Shown here: piece after piece, positions 8,873-17,822 of the stretch
Layout of the letters: each line of letters starts with the position of its first letter
How positions within the stretch are numbered: the first letter of the stretch is position 1
DNA from: an uncultured Prevotella sp.
GTDB lineage: Bacteria; Bacteroidota; Bacteroidia; Bacteroidales; Bacteroidaceae
Reading direction: 5' to 3'
NCBI GenBank assembly: GCA_900320905.1
Contig: ONTZ01000015.1
Coordinates: forward strand, 1 to 64,000
Length of the DNA: 64,000 nucleotides
Program-made: the position numbers and the translations under genes
Notes under the pieces: generated by a model
The model's database searches: none
Seen by the model: only the letters and a program-made list of their open reading frames with translations
Told to the model about the DNA's origin: nothing

Positions 8873-10885
8873 TTATTCACTTTTCACTTCTTCACTTTTC
8901 ACCTCGCAGGGTATCCAGAACCAGAAGGTAGATCCCTGACCCTGACCCTCGGAGATAACACCTATCTGTCCGTGACAGGCATCGGTGATGGCCTTGCAGA
9001 TGCTCAGTCCGAGACCTGTGCCCTGTACAAAGTCGTTCAGTTTCACGAAACGTTCAAATATTTTTCCCTGTGCTTCCTTGGGGATACCGTCGCCCGTGTC
9101 CTCGCAGTAGACATACAGGCCGTCGTTCTCGTAGCGATAGCCGGTCTTGATATGTCCTTGATGGGTGTACTTCACGGCGTTGGTCACCAGGTTGGTGATG
9201 ATCTGCTGGATGCGCCCGTTGTCGATGGTGGTCACTAAGGTGCGGTAGGGGTTGTCCTTGATGAATGCGACGCCTGGTTCCTGGATGCGCTCTTTCAGCG
9301 ATTCACAGATATCATCGAACGACTTGGCGAAGTCCACCTGGTGTGGTTCGATGTAGATGCCACCCTCGTTGAGCGACGAGATGGCCAGGATATCATTAAT
9401 AAGGCGCAGCAGCATATCGCAGTTGTTCATGATGACGCGGACAATCTCCTGTTTCTCCTCAGGTGTGCTCAGCATGGGCAGGACGTCAGAAAAACCTACG
9501 ATGGAGTTCAACGGTGTACGAATCTCGTGGGTCATGTTCGCCATGAATACTGATTTCATACGTCCGGAGTCATTGGCCCGTTCCGTTTCAAGTTTCAGTT
9601 TTTCTTGTTTCTCGATGAGGTCAGTGACGTTACGCACAATACCGTAGGTGCCTTCCAACTGACCTTGGCTGTTGAAGAACGGTACACTGTCGATATAGTT
9701 CCACTGCAACTCCTCGCCTTCGTGGAAGAAGGGGTGCATACAGGTCAAGTCGGTTCTGGGGACACTGAAATAGTTGACGTAATTAGCCAGTCCAGAACGG
9801 AAGGGACTGTCGACAAAGTGCTCTGTCAGTTCCTCGAACGACATCTTTTTCTCGGGTGTGCCCAGACTCTTGTAGATTGTGCAGGTCTTGTCGGCAAGCG
9901 ATGTGCGGAAGAAGCGCATGTCGCAGGTGTCCATCAGGTATTGTAGTTCTGTCTCGTACTGTTGTATCTCCTCCTTGGCGCGCTGAATCTCCAAATCATT
10001 CTGCTTGTTCAGCAGATCGAGTTCGCGCTCCTGGGTGATGTCGCGGATGGAGCACGAGATATAGAAGAGATCGCCGTTCTCGTCGTAAATGGGAAGGACA
10101 CGCAATTCAGTGAAGCAGTTCACGCCCCGTTCGATGATGACGCTCTTGGTGCAGAAGTAAAGGTCTTCTGCTTGGTGGTGTGTGAGCAGATTGCGGAAGG
10201 TCGGCAGGTCGTAGAGAGAGGTTCCGAAGTAGTAGGGATCATCCTCACCTTGGAACTTCAATATCTCTTGCATCTTATGGTTGGCATTCATCAGTTTGCC
10301 GTCCTTGTCATATAAGGCCAGTCCCACGATGCTTTGCTCGAACATTTTCTTATACTTGTCAGTGAGTTCATCCTTCTCAGACTCTTTCTGGAAATATTCC
10401 GTCTCATCGGTGAGGATACAGAATAGGTTGGTGGGGTTCTTGTCCTTGTCGCGGCTGTATTCCACCACGCCCAGGTCTCTCATATAGTGCCATTCGCCCA
10501 GATGTTGAAGTCCGCTCATATCCCAGCGGAACAGACAGGTTCCTGTCGACTTTCCTTCCTTCACCATCCTTGTGATAAAGTTCTTGTAGATGGCCCTGTC
10601 GTCAGGGTGTATCATCTCAAAACTCTCCTCATAGCCCAACCCCTCTTCGGGCAACAGGTTGCCGTGAAGGTTGATGGCGTACTGCTGCTGTATGTCGAGT
10701 TTCAGCACATAGTTTTTGCTGATGTCGAGGGTGTGCTGCATAATGGTCGATATCTCCTTTGCCTTCCTCACACGTTTTCTGATGCGGAGGATGCTGATGC
10801 GGTTGATGCCGACGGTAGCGAGAAAGACAATCAGCACCACAAACAGGAGCACCACATAGATGGCGTCCTGTGCCGTGATGGCCAT
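8873..10885 (-). CDS. PAS sensor histidine kinase without periplasmic domain (kinase 3, His-type)
   Basis: Protein of 670 residues with one N-terminal membrane helix (about 6-28), PAS domains, HisKA and HATPase_c. The H-box NMTHEIRTPL carries His453; N-box TNAVKYT, G1 EDTGDGIP and G2 GTGLGLSI are all intact. It closely resembles kinase 1 over its cytoplasmic part but lacks the solute-binding domain. I chose the ATG at 10885; a GTG at 10912 is possible but lies inside an intergenic heptamer repeat. The C-terminal tail CEVKSEEVKSE is encoded by the same heptamer repeat (AGTGAAA/GTGAAGA). No receiver domain or cognate regulator is adjacent. Confidence 0.87.
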   Translation of the reverse strand: MAITAQDAIYVVLLFVVLIVFLATVGINRISILRIRKRVRKAKEISTIMQHTLDISKNYVLKLDIQQQYAINLHGNLLPEEGLGYEESFEMIHPDDRAIYKNFITRMVKEGKSTGTCLFRWDMSGLQHLGEWHYMRDLGVVEYSRDKDKNPTNLFCILTDETEYFQKESEKDELTDKYKKMFEQSIVGLALYDKDGKLMNANHKMQEILKFQGEDDPYYFGTSLYDLPTFRNLLTHHQAEDLYFCTKSVIIERGVNCFTELRVLPIYDENGDLFYISCSIRDITQERELDLLNKQNDLEIQRAKEEIQQYETELQYLMDTCDMRFFRTSLADKTCTIYKSLGTPEKKMSFEELTEHFVDSPFRSGLANYVNYFSVPRTDLTCMHPFFHEGEELQWNYIDSVPFFNSQGQLEGTYGIVRNVTDLIEKQEKLKLETERANDSGRMKSVFMANMTHEIRTPLNSIVGFSDVLPMLSTPEEKQEIVRVIMNNCDMLLRLINDILAISSLNEGGIYIEPHQVDFAKSFDDICESLKERIQEPGVAFIKDNPYRTLVTTIDNGRIQQIITNLVTNAVKYTHQGHIKTGYRYENDGLYVYCEDTGDGIPKEAQGKIFERFVKLNDFVQGTGLGLSICKAITDACHGQIGVISEGQGQGSTFWFWIPCEVKSEEVKSE
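8876..8902. repeat. degenerate heptamer repeat (TTCACTT) at the end of kinase 3
   Basis: Tandem TTCACTT-like units with 7-8 bp periodicity cover the last codons of kinase 3. Related arrays lie at 1274-1292, 6011-6038, 10909-10945 and 46016-46038. Confidence 0.75.
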
Positions 10886-10908
10886 TCCTAATATGTTAAC
10901 TCCCGATA

Positions 10909-10945
10909 TCACTATTCACTATTCACTTTTCACTATTCACTTCTT
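10909..10945. repeat. heptamer array TCACTAT/TCACTTT between kinases 4 and 3
   Basis: Five consecutive 7-bp units (TCACTAT, TCACTAT, TCACTTT, TCACTAT, TCACTTC) fill most of the junction between kinase 4 and kinase 3 and supply the last codons of kinase 4. Confidence 0.88.
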
Positions 10946-12963
10946 TTCTCCATACTCTTCATCTCACAGGGTATGATTACGTAGACAATAGTTCCTTTGC
11001 CCTCTTCTGACTGTATCTCGATGGTACCTCCCATCTGCTCCACCAGTTCCTTGATGATAGGCATGTCAAGACCCGTGTCATATTCGCGTGTCGACTCATT
11101 TCTTGTGAAACGGTCGAATATGTGGCTCAGTATCTCGGAGGGGATTCCCCTGCCTGTGTCCTCTATGGAGATGCTGAGTTCGCCGTGCCGGTATTCGTAC
11201 TTGGCACGAATGGTGCCTTCCGTGGTGTTCCTGGCTGAATGCTCGCACAACTTCTGGACAACCTCGCAGAGATTCTTCTCGTCGATCTTTACGATTAAGT
11301 GGTTGTATGGGCTCTCTACGGATACGGTAACGCCTGGGCTCACACTGCTCCATCCCATATAGCAATAACCCTCGAAGAGGGCAGCGAAGTCGGTGTCCTG
11401 ATAGTTGAACTCCACCATCTTAGCATCAAGTTTCGAGATGAAGAGGATATCGTTCACGAGTTGCAGCAACCGACTAGTATTGCGCTTGATCTCTTCGGAG
11501 AAGACGGGCTCGTCGGCTTCGTCGTGGGGGGCATTATAAAGACCAGCAAAGCCGATGACGGCATTCAGCGGTGTACGGATCTCGTAACTCATATTGGTGA
11601 GGAAGGTGTTTTTCAGGCCTTCTGTCTCCTGGGCTTTCTCCGTCTCTTCACGCAGCCTGGCTTCTGTGTAGATGGTCTCAGTGTCATTGCGGCACAGTCC
11701 AAAGTAGTGGGTAATGGAACCTTCCTTGTTGGTCACGGGTACGGCACTGAATGTCAGATGGATGCGCCGTTTCTGTTCGTCGCGGAAGATGGTGTGGAAG
11801 GTGGTGGTAAAGGCTTGCTGTCGACAATGATCCATCCGGAGGAACAGACCTCTGAGTCTTCTGCGGTCCGTCTGGTCAATGAGGGATGCGCAGCGAATCT
11901 GTGAAAGACTGTACTGTACCTTGTTCAGGTCGCTGGATATATCTAATTGGTGCGTGTTGGGGTAGTAGTGGAAGATGCGTACGCCACTGGCACGGAGCGT
12001 ATAGTTGATATTGGTGATATAGGTTTCTATCTCCTTGGTGGTCTTCATCAGCAGTTTTCTGTTCTCCTGCTGACGGTGGTGCGACTGGACCATCTCAGTG
12101 ATGTTACGGCCTGCGGTAATGATGCCATGCAGGTTGTTCTGTTCGTCGCGAAGGGTGCTGAGGGTGACTTCATAGTAGTATTTTCCCCCAATGGTCAGTT
12201 CTGGGATACGTTCGTCCGTCTGTTTGGTTTTGTCGATGTCGGTGATGGATGATAGGACGGTGTTCTCCAAATGCTCGAAATCGATGTCTCTGTATGAAGG
12301 GATGTCTGAAATCTTCACCTTCCTCTTGATAAGAGCCTCGCGGTCTTTTACACCGAAACTCTCCAGTGCCTTGTTATTGATGTCTGTTAGGATTCCGTCT
12401 TCATTGTAAAAGACCATATCGACGAGTGAGAAGTCGAACACGGTATGGTAGCGGAGCGAAAGATGTCGGCTCTCTTCCTGTTGTACCATATCCTCTGTGG
12501 TGTCACGCTGGATGCCAAGCAACACCTGGGGTGTGCCTTGCTTGTCTCTTCTGAGCACGGACACATGGATTTCGTAGGTTGGCGTGGTTTTTCCCTCTTC
12601 TTCCTGACCTCTGACCGTGATGGTATCTGCCTCTTTCTCTCTGTGGATGATGGCGGAGGTCAGTTGCCGCAGGTCGTTGAAGTCGTCATGGTTGAAAAAC
12701 TGTGCAAAGTCGAGCGGCGTATATTCTTTTCCGATGTTGCCTTCCTGCAACACCACAAAGATCCGCTTCATGGGGTCGAAGGTCCATATCTGCGTCTTGT
12801 TCGAGTCGAGCACCAGCGCCAGTTGGGTGTTCATCTGACTGGTACGGGTGATGATGTCCTTCTCACGACGATAGTAGATTCGGTTGTATATGATCATGAC
12901 CACGATGGCTAAGACGAGCACAGCCAACAGACATAAGGCGATATGTTGAAAGTCCATGATCAT
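10933..12963 (-). CDS. degenerate histidine-kinase-like PAS sensor, predicted pseudokinase (kinase 4, Tyr-type)
   Basis: Protein of 676 residues: one N-terminal membrane helix (IALCLLAVLVLAIVVMIIY), PAS domains, a HisKA-like region and a degenerate HATPase_c. The H-box reads NMSYEIRTPL, with Tyr460 in the phosphoacceptor place. The N-box is CEHSARNT, where His replaces the Mg-binding Asn, and G2 reads DTGLDMPI instead of GTGLGLSI; G1 (EDTGRGIP) is intact. Autokinase activity is therefore unlikely. It is most similar to kinase 2 and is the first gene of the operon. The start at 12963 is supported by a promoter just upstream; a longer TTG start at 13020 would lie upstream of the -7 box. Confidence 0.85.
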   Translation of the reverse strand: MIMDFQHIALCLLAVLVLAIVVMIIYNRIYYRREKDIITRTSQMNTQLALVLDSNKTQIWTFDPMKRIFVVLQEGNIGKEYTPLDFAQFFNHDDFNDLRQLTSAIIHREKEADTITVRGQEEEGKTTPTYEIHVSVLRRDKQGTPQVLLGIQRDTTEDMVQQEESRHLSLRYHTVFDFSLVDMVFYNEDGILTDINNKALESFGVKDREALIKRKVKISDIPSYRDIDFEHLENTVLSSITDIDKTKQTDERIPELTIGGKYYYEVTLSTLRDEQNNLHGIITAGRNITEMVQSHHRQQENRKLLMKTTKEIETYITNINYTLRASGVRIFHYYPNTHQLDISSDLNKVQYSLSQIRCASLIDQTDRRRLRGLFLRMDHCRQQAFTTTFHTIFRDEQKRRIHLTFSAVPVTNKEGSITHYFGLCRNDTETIYTEARLREETEKAQETEGLKNTFLTNMSYEIRTPLNAVIGFAGLYNAPHDEADEPVFSEEIKRNTSRLLQLVNDILFISKLDAKMVEFNYQDTDFAALFEGYCYMGWSSVSPGVTVSVESPYNHLIVKIDEKNLCEVVQKLCEHSARNTTEGTIRAKYEYRHGELSISIEDTGRGIPSEILSHIFDRFTRNESTREYDTGLDMPIIKELVEQMGGTIEIQSEEGKGTIVYVIIPCEMKSMEKRSE

Positions 12964-12989
12964 AATAATTGAATAGAGTATACGTTTGG

Positions 12990-13021
12990 CAAAGATACAC
13001 AAAAGAGTTCGAACCACCAAA
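12990..13021 (-). promoter_or_regulatory. promoter of the four-kinase operon
   Basis: On the minus strand, -33 TTTG (13018-13021) and -7 TATCTTTG (12990-12997) are separated by 20 bp. The first gene starts 27 bp downstream at 12963. Confidence 0.72.
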
Positions 13022-13088
13022 TTATTTTGCCTAAAATCTGTGTGAGAGGCCTATTTTAGCCAAAACGAGTGAAAAAATACATGAAAAA

Positions 13089-13120
13089 TTTGGCGGTTTC
13101 AGGGAAAAATGCTACTTTTG
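13089..13120 (+). promoter_or_regulatory. promoter of frr-rsgA
   Basis: -33 TTTG (13089-13092) and -7 TACTTTTG (13113-13120) are 20 bp apart. The frr ATG follows at 13150. Confidence 0.72.
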
Positions 13121-13149
13121 TCAACAGATAATTCTAACAACGAAAGATT

Positions 13150-13710
13150 ATGATTGACGTAAAAGAGACTTTAAAGAAAAGTGAGGAGAGAATGGAGATG
13201 GCAGCCCTGTTCCTGGAAGAGGAACTGAACCGCATCCGTGCCGGACGTGCCAACGTGGCCATTCTCGACGGTGTCAGGGTGGACTCCTACGGCAGTAAGG
13301 TACCCCTGAACCAGGTAGCAAACGTGATGGTGCCCGATCCCCGTACCATCGCCATCAAGCCTTGGGATCCCAAGGAGATCCGCAGCATCGAGAAAGCCAT
13401 CATGGACTCTGATGTAGGTATCACCCCTGAAAACAATGGTGAGGTGATCCGCCTGAATATCCCCATCCCCACCGAGGAGCGCCGTCGTGAACTCACCAAG
13501 CAGTGTGCCAAGATTGCCGAGAAGGCCAAAGTCGAGGTGCGCAATGTGCGTGGCGACATCAAGGATAGGTTGAAGAAGGCCATCAAGGACGGACTCTCGG
13601 AGGACAACGAGAAGGATGCTGAGTTGGAACTCCAGAAGATCCACGACAAGTACATCAAGAAGATTGATGAACTGATTGCAGCGAAGAACAAGGAGATTAT
13701 GACCGTCTGA
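13150..13710 (+). CDS. frr: ribosome recycling factor
   Basis: Protein of 186 residues, the standard length for RRF, which splits post-termination ribosomes together with EF-G. Recognisable family segments include [17 protein letters not shown] near residues 26-42 and [18 protein letters not shown] near 100-117. The whole two-domain protein is present. Its stop TGA overlaps the next gene's ATG by one base, so frr and rsgA are co-transcribed and probably translationally coupled. Confidence 0.97.
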   Translation: MIDVKETLKKSEERMEMAALFLEEELNRIRAGRANVAILDGVRVDSYGSKVPLNQVANVMVPDPRTIAIKPWDPKEIRSIEKAIMDSDVGITPENNGEVIRLNIPIPTEERRRELTKQCAKIAEKAKVEVRNVRGDIKDRLKKAIKDGLSEDNEKDAELELQKIHDKYIKKIDELIAAKNKEIMTV

Positions 13711-14648
13711 TGCGCGGCTTGGTCATTAAGAATACAGGCAGTTGGTACACCGTCCTTATGGACGATGGCCAACTGTTTGATTGTAAGGTGAAGGGTAATT
13801 TCCGAATCAAAGGCATCCGGAGTACGAACCCTGTGGCAGTGGGTGATCGTGTGATGGTGGATAATGGATGGATCACCGAGATTGAAGATCGTCGCAACTA
13901 CATCATCCGTAAGAGCATCAACCTTTCCAAGCAGAGCCATATCATTGCGGCCAATGTGGATCTGGCTCTATTGGTCGTCACAGTGAACTATCCTCAGACA
14001 TCCACAACCTTCATTGATCGTTTCCTTGCCTCTGCTGAGGCTTACCGTGTACCTGTGGTATTGGTCTTCAACAAGACCGACTTGCTCAATGAAGAGGAGA
14101 TCCGCTACCAGAAGATGCTCGTCACCCTTTATGAAACCATCGGCTATGACTGTCGGCAGATTTCTGCTGAAAAGGGCGATGGAGTGGAAGACCTGCGTCC
14201 CCTATTGGAAGGGAAAATCACGCTGCTCAGTGGTAACAGTGGGGTGGGGAAGTCCACCCTCATCAACCATTTGGTACCTGGAGCCTGTCTTCGTACAGCG
14301 GAAATCTCCGATGCCCACAACACAGGTCAGCACACAACAACCTTCAGCGAAATGATCTCACTATCCGAAACCTCTGGTATCTCTGGGGAGTCTGGCTACC
14401 TCATTGACACTCCGGGCATTAAAGGCTTCGGCACCTTCGACATGGAGCCAGAGGAAATCACGAGTTATTTCAAGGAAATCTTCCGCTTTGCCAAGGACTG
14501 TCGTTTCTCTAACTGTACACACACCCATGAACCGGGCTGTGCCGTCCTTCAGGCGCTCGAAGACCACTACATCGCCCAAAGCCGCTACCAGAGTTACCTC
14601 TCCATGCTCAATGACAAGGACGACTCCAAATACCGTGAGGCATACTGA
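13710..14648 (+). CDS. rsgA: ribosome small-subunit-dependent GTPase A
   Basis: Protein of 312 residues, a circularly permuted GTPase that helps late 30S subunit maturation. The order is an N-terminal OB fold, then G4 (FNKTD), G1/P-loop (GNSGVGKST), G3 (DTPG) and a C-terminal zinc-binding region with the Cys and His residues of [14 protein letters not shown]. All expected motifs are intact. Pairing with frr puts two ribosome-maintenance functions in one transcript. About 100 bp without features follow before the next gene. Confidence 0.96.
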   Translation: MRGLVIKNTGSWYTVLMDDGQLFDCKVKGNFRIKGIRSTNPVAVGDRVMVDNGWITEIEDRRNYIIRKSINLSKQSHIIAANVDLALLVVTVNYPQTSTTFIDRFLASAEAYRVPVVLVFNKTDLLNEEEIRYQKMLVTLYETIGYDCRQISAEKGDGVEDLRPLLEGKITLLSGNSGVGKSTLINHLVPGACLRTAEISDAHNTGQHTTTFSEMISLSETSGISGESGYLIDTPGIKGFGTFDMEPEEITSYFKEIFRFAKDCRFSNCTHTHEPGCAVLQALEDHYIAQSRYQSYLSMLNDKDDSKYREAY

Positions 14649-14748
14649 GGTTTCGCGTGTAATACCTTTTCCCGTCAGATTAAGAGCCACATATTCTTTT
14701 GTAATAGAGGATGAATTAATAAATTGGAAGCAGAATTAATACATTATA

Positions 14749-16992
14749 ATGAAGATAGTTTTAAGAAATATTTCAATTGATGCAAAGTATCGTTCATGGC
14801 GATGGGTTGCTGTAAGATATTTCTTATTTCTTGCAGTTTTACCATTTCTTATCGCTTGTTCTGGACATCACCCTAAATACATTATAGGTGTTTCGCAATG
14901 TTCAGAGGATATCTGGCGCGACAAATTGAACAACGAACTGAAGATAGGAACTTATTTCCACGATGGTGTGGAACTGCGTTTCGCCTCTGCCGATGATAGC
15001 GATGAAAAACAAATTGAGCAGATTCGCCAGTTTGTCGACGATGGCATCGACCTGTTGATTGTTGCTCCGAATCAGGTGGCTACCGTCTCACCTGCAATCG
15101 ACGAAGTTTATGATAAAGGAATCCCCGTTATCGTATTTGACCGTAAGACCAATTCAGAGAAATTTACAGCATATATTGGAGCGGATAATTTCGAGATGGG
15201 AAGGCTGATGGGGGAATATATTGCTACCCGACTCAAGGGTAAAGGTCGTGTGTTGGAAATCATGGGACTGAAAGGCTCGTCGCCAGCCATCGAGCGTCAT
15301 AATGGTTTTGTGAGGGCCTTGAAAGCCTATCCAGCCATCACACTTGTCGCTTCTTTGCAAGGTGACTGGACAGAAGAAAGCGCAGTTAATGCCATCAAGA
15401 TCTGGCAAGACTCCGTTGGGGGAGATTTGCAGTCCCCTGCATCTCGTATAGACTTTGTGTTTGGCCAGAACGACCGTATGGCCGTCGGTGCCTTAAAGGC
15501 TTTATCGTCTGAAGGCACCAAATACTGTGGTATTGACGGTCTGCCAGGTGAAGGCAATGGTATAGCCTGCGTACGAGACTCTCTACTTGAAGCATCGTAT
15601 ATCTATCCTACACATGGCGATGAAGTATTACAACTGGCCATGAATATCCTTGAAGGGAAGCCGTATCAGAAGGACAATCCATTGATGGCAGCCCTCGTAA
15701 CAAAAGACAATGCCAATGTATTGTTGATGCAGAATGAGGAAATAGTGCGTCAAGGAAACAATCTCAACCAACTACATGAGCGTTCAGATGCCTATTTAAA
15801 ACAACTTGGCAATCAGCAGATAGTGCTAGTACTGGCCATTGCATTTATCTTCCTGCTGTTGGTATTGATAATTATCATCTATCGTTACTATCTCCAGAAA
15901 GCCCGTATTGCAGAAGAACGTAACAAGATGGAGCGTGAACAGTTAGATTTCTATACTCAGGTAAGTCACGAACTTCGAACCCCGTTGACACTCATTGAGG
16001 GACCATTGTCACAGTTGGCAGAGACCAAAGATCTTCAGCAGGCAGGAGCCGAGGCATCAGGACTCTTTGCTATCATCCAGCGCAATACCCACCAACTGAC
16101 ACAACTTATCAACAAGATGCTAAACGTTCAAGCCACTGGCAGTATCGACGACATGACAGCAAGCATGCAAGAGTCAATCCCGTTAGAGTCACATACAAAA
16201 ACAGCAGAGACAGAGCAACCACATGCCGAAGATCTGTCCACAGTGTTAATTGTTGACGACAATGCCGATATACGTGCCTATCTCCGTACCATCCTTCAAG
16301 ACAGATACCAGGTGAATGAGGCTGCTGATGGGCAGCAAGGACTTGCTATTGCCAATGAGATTGTACCTGATCTGATTGTCTCTGACGTCATGATGCCTGT
16401 CATGAACGGTCTGGAATTCTGCCAGCGCGTCAAAAGCGGAACCGCCACCAGTCATATTCCTGTGATCTTGCTCACGGCCCGTGCCCTTAGTCAACATCAG
16501 ATAGAAGGCTATGAGAGCGGAGCCGATGCCTATATCACCAAGCCATTCTCTGCCGATGTACTGCTTGCTCGTATCGGTAATCTCCTGAAGAGCCGTCTCG
16601 TACTGAAGAACCTGTTTGGTGTGGAGAACAGTAAAGATCATGAGAAAGCGAAAACGAGCAATACACCTCAGACAATCATTAAAGAAGACGCTTTCCTTCT
16701 TAAGTTCCGCGATTACATTGAAAAAAACTTATCCGACAGTGACCTCAGTGTGGAGACTATTGGTGCAGAACTAGGGCTCTCACGTGTACAATTATATAGA
16801 AAGATGAAAGCCCTCACAGGACAGTCGCCAGTGGAATTGCTGCGCACTGCCCGTCTGCAGAAAGGCCGTGAACTACTTCAGACCACCGGCAAGAACGTGT
16901 CGGAGATTGCTTATGAGGTTGGCTTTACCGCCCCCTCATATTTCACAAAATGCTTTAAAGACGAATTCGGAATTAGTCCTTCAGACCTGTAA
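14749..16992 (+). CDS. HTCS-like fructan regulator 1: LacI-type sensor, HisKA, receiver, AraC, without HATPase domain
   Basis: Membrane regulator of 747 residues. Order: signal sequence ending in a lipobox-like LIAC (about 37), a periplasmic binding-protein type I (LacI/RbsB-like) sugar-sensing domain (about 43-335), membrane helix (about 357-379), HisKA with SHELRTPL (His407), receiver with Asp546 in SDVMMPVMNG plus LTAR and TKPF, and an AraC-type HTH (about 645-747). Only about 50 residues separate HisKA from the receiver, so the HATPase_c domain (normally about 110 residues plus linkers) is absent. In B. thetaiotaomicron the sensor of this type binds fructose (BT1754). It probably controls the adjacent fructan genes. 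Its end overlaps the convergent SGNH gene by 20 bp. Confidence 0.85.
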   Translation: MKIVLRNISIDAKYRSWRWVAVRYFLFLAVLPFLIACSGHHPKYIIGVSQCSEDIWRDKLNNELKIGTYFHDGVELRFASADDSDEKQIEQIRQFVDDGIDLLIVAPNQVATVSPAIDEVYDKGIPVIVFDRKTNSEKFTAYIGADNFEMGRLMGEYIATRLKGKGRVLEIMGLKGSSPAIERHNGFVRALKAYPAITLVASLQGDWTEESAVNAIKIWQDSVGGDLQSPASRIDFVFGQNDRMAVGALKALSSEGTKYCGIDGLPGEGNGIACVRDSLLEASYIYPTHGDEVLQLAMNILEGKPYQKDNPLMAALVTKDNANVLLMQNEEIVRQGNNLNQLHERSDAYLKQLGNQQIVLVLAIAFIFLLLVLIIIIYRYYLQKARIAEERNKMEREQLDFYTQVSHELRTPLTLIEGPLSQLAETKDLQQAGAEASGLFAIIQRNTHQLTQLINKMLNVQATGSIDDMTASMQESIPLESHTKTAETEQPHAEDLSTVLIVDDNADIRAYLRTILQDRYQVNEAADGQQGLAIANEIVPDLIVSDVMMPVMNGLEFCQRVKSGTATSHIPVILLTARALSQHQIEGYESGADAYITKPFSADVLLARIGNLLKSRLVLKNLFGVENSKDHEKAKTSNTPQTIIKEDAFLLKFRDYIEKNLSDSDLSVETIGAELGLSRVQLYRKMKALTGQSPVELLRTARLQKGRELLQTTGKNVSEIAYEVGFTAPSYFTKCFKDEFGISPSDL

Positions 16993-17635
16993 GCAACTGG
17001 TCGCAGATGCTCTTCATGCCGCTGATGGAGGGATGACCGTTCTGCTTGTCGATGTCGTGTAATTCGATGAGTTGGATATTGTAGTGCTTGCAGATTTCGC
17101 GCATCGACTCGTTGATGGGTTCCCTGAGTTCAGAGTTCAGCAAGGAACAAATTCTTGCCTTGGGATAGCGCTTCTGAAGCATATCAAACAGACAGGCGAG
17201 TGCCGGACGGAAGTTCTTGCAGTCTTCCTTGGTCCAGTCGGAATACTGGTATTCGCCCACGGGAGAGTTGGCCCAGGCATCGTTGGTGCCTCCAAACACA
17301 AAGATGATATCGGGGTTGCCCAGACTGTCAACACGCGAGATGAAGTTGTTGCGTGACGAATCCATTCTGCCGTAACCCGTGCCGCAGATGGTGGTGCCGC
17401 CCCATGAGTCGTTTTTCTCCAACTGATAGCCCTTGGCTTTGATGAATAGACTCCACCAGGTCTGATCCACCTCTTTCACATCGTTTCTGTCGTTTGGATA
17501 GAATGGCGCGTAATGGGAAGGACCAACGCCTTGAAAAGTTGAATACGAGTCGCCCAGAATAGATACCTTCTTGGTCTGTGCTGATGCAGCGATGCTGACA
17601 ACTGCCATCAGTGTAAGGATGATAATTTTTTTCAT
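16973..17635 (-). CDS. secreted SGNH/GDSL-family hydrolase
   Basis: Protein of 220 residues with an N-terminal signal peptide (MKKIIILTLMAVVSIAASAQ). Block I reads GDSYS with the catalytic Ser, block III GGTNDAW holds the oxyanion Asn, and HPSISGM near the end supplies the catalytic His. It is probably a periplasmic or surface esterase that removes acyl groups from carbohydrates; the substrate is unknown. The ATG at 17635 is used because the longer reading starts with TTG inside the -7 box. It is divergent from susC 1 and shares its operator region, which suggests a role in fructan use. The last 20 bp overlap the end of regulator 1. Confidence 0.82.
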   Translation of the reverse strand: MKKIIILTLMAVVSIAASAQTKKVSILGDSYSTFQGVGPSHYAPFYPNDRNDVKEVDQTWWSLFIKAKGYQLEKNDSWGGTTICGTGYGRMDSSRNNFISRVDSLGNPDIIFVFGGTNDAWANSPVGEYQYSDWTKEDCKNFRPALACLFDMLQKRYPKARICSLLNSELREPINESMREICKHYNIQLIELHDIDKQNGHPSISGMKSICDQLLTGLKD

Positions 17636-17653
17636 AATGGTAAAATTTTGCTG

Positions 17654-17661
17654 CAAAGATA
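17654..17661 (-). promoter_or_regulatory. -7 box of the SGNH hydrolase gene
   Basis: TATCTTTG on the minus strand, 18 bp before the ATG. The GAACG core of the operator arm at 17680-17688, read on this strand, starts 25 nt upstream. Confidence 0.65.
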
Positions 17662-17679
17662 AGCATTTTAGTTGAAAAA

Positions 17680-17738
17680 ATCGTTCATTTCATTGCAAAA
17701 ATGTTACATTGAAACAAATTTTGCACGGGATGAACGAT
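17680..17738. promoter_or_regulatory. fructan operator A, between the SGNH gene and susC 1
   Basis: A perfect inverted repeat ATCGTTCAT (17680-17688) and ATGAACGAT (17730-17738). Between them, ATGTTACAT (17701-17709) and TTGAAACAA (17709-17717) look like weaker half-sites, each placed 21 bp from one outer arm, as if two dyads overlapped with a two-turn offset. The core GAACG at 17732 lies 36 nt before the susC -7 box. The opposite arm lies 25 nt before the SGNH -7 box. The likely binder is the AraC domain of one of the two hybrid regulators (inference). Confidence 0.68.
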
Positions 17739-17767
17739 ATTTTTACGCCCCTGCATCATAATAATAG

Positions 17768-17775
17768 TACTTTTG
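17768..17775 (+). promoter_or_regulatory. -7 box of susC 1
   Basis: TACTTTTG, followed by the leader start GCAACAGATTTAATTCACAA, which is identical in the leader of susC 2. The leader to the ATG at 17823 is about 40 nt. Confidence 0.75.
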
Positions 17776-17822
17776 CAACAGATTTAATTCACAAAAGTAC
17801 TAATCAATTTAAAAGTTCAACA

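Noticed and set aside
13004..13020. TTG start extending kinase 4 by 19 codons
   Set aside because: The -33 and -7 promoter elements lie downstream of it, so those codons would not be transcribed.
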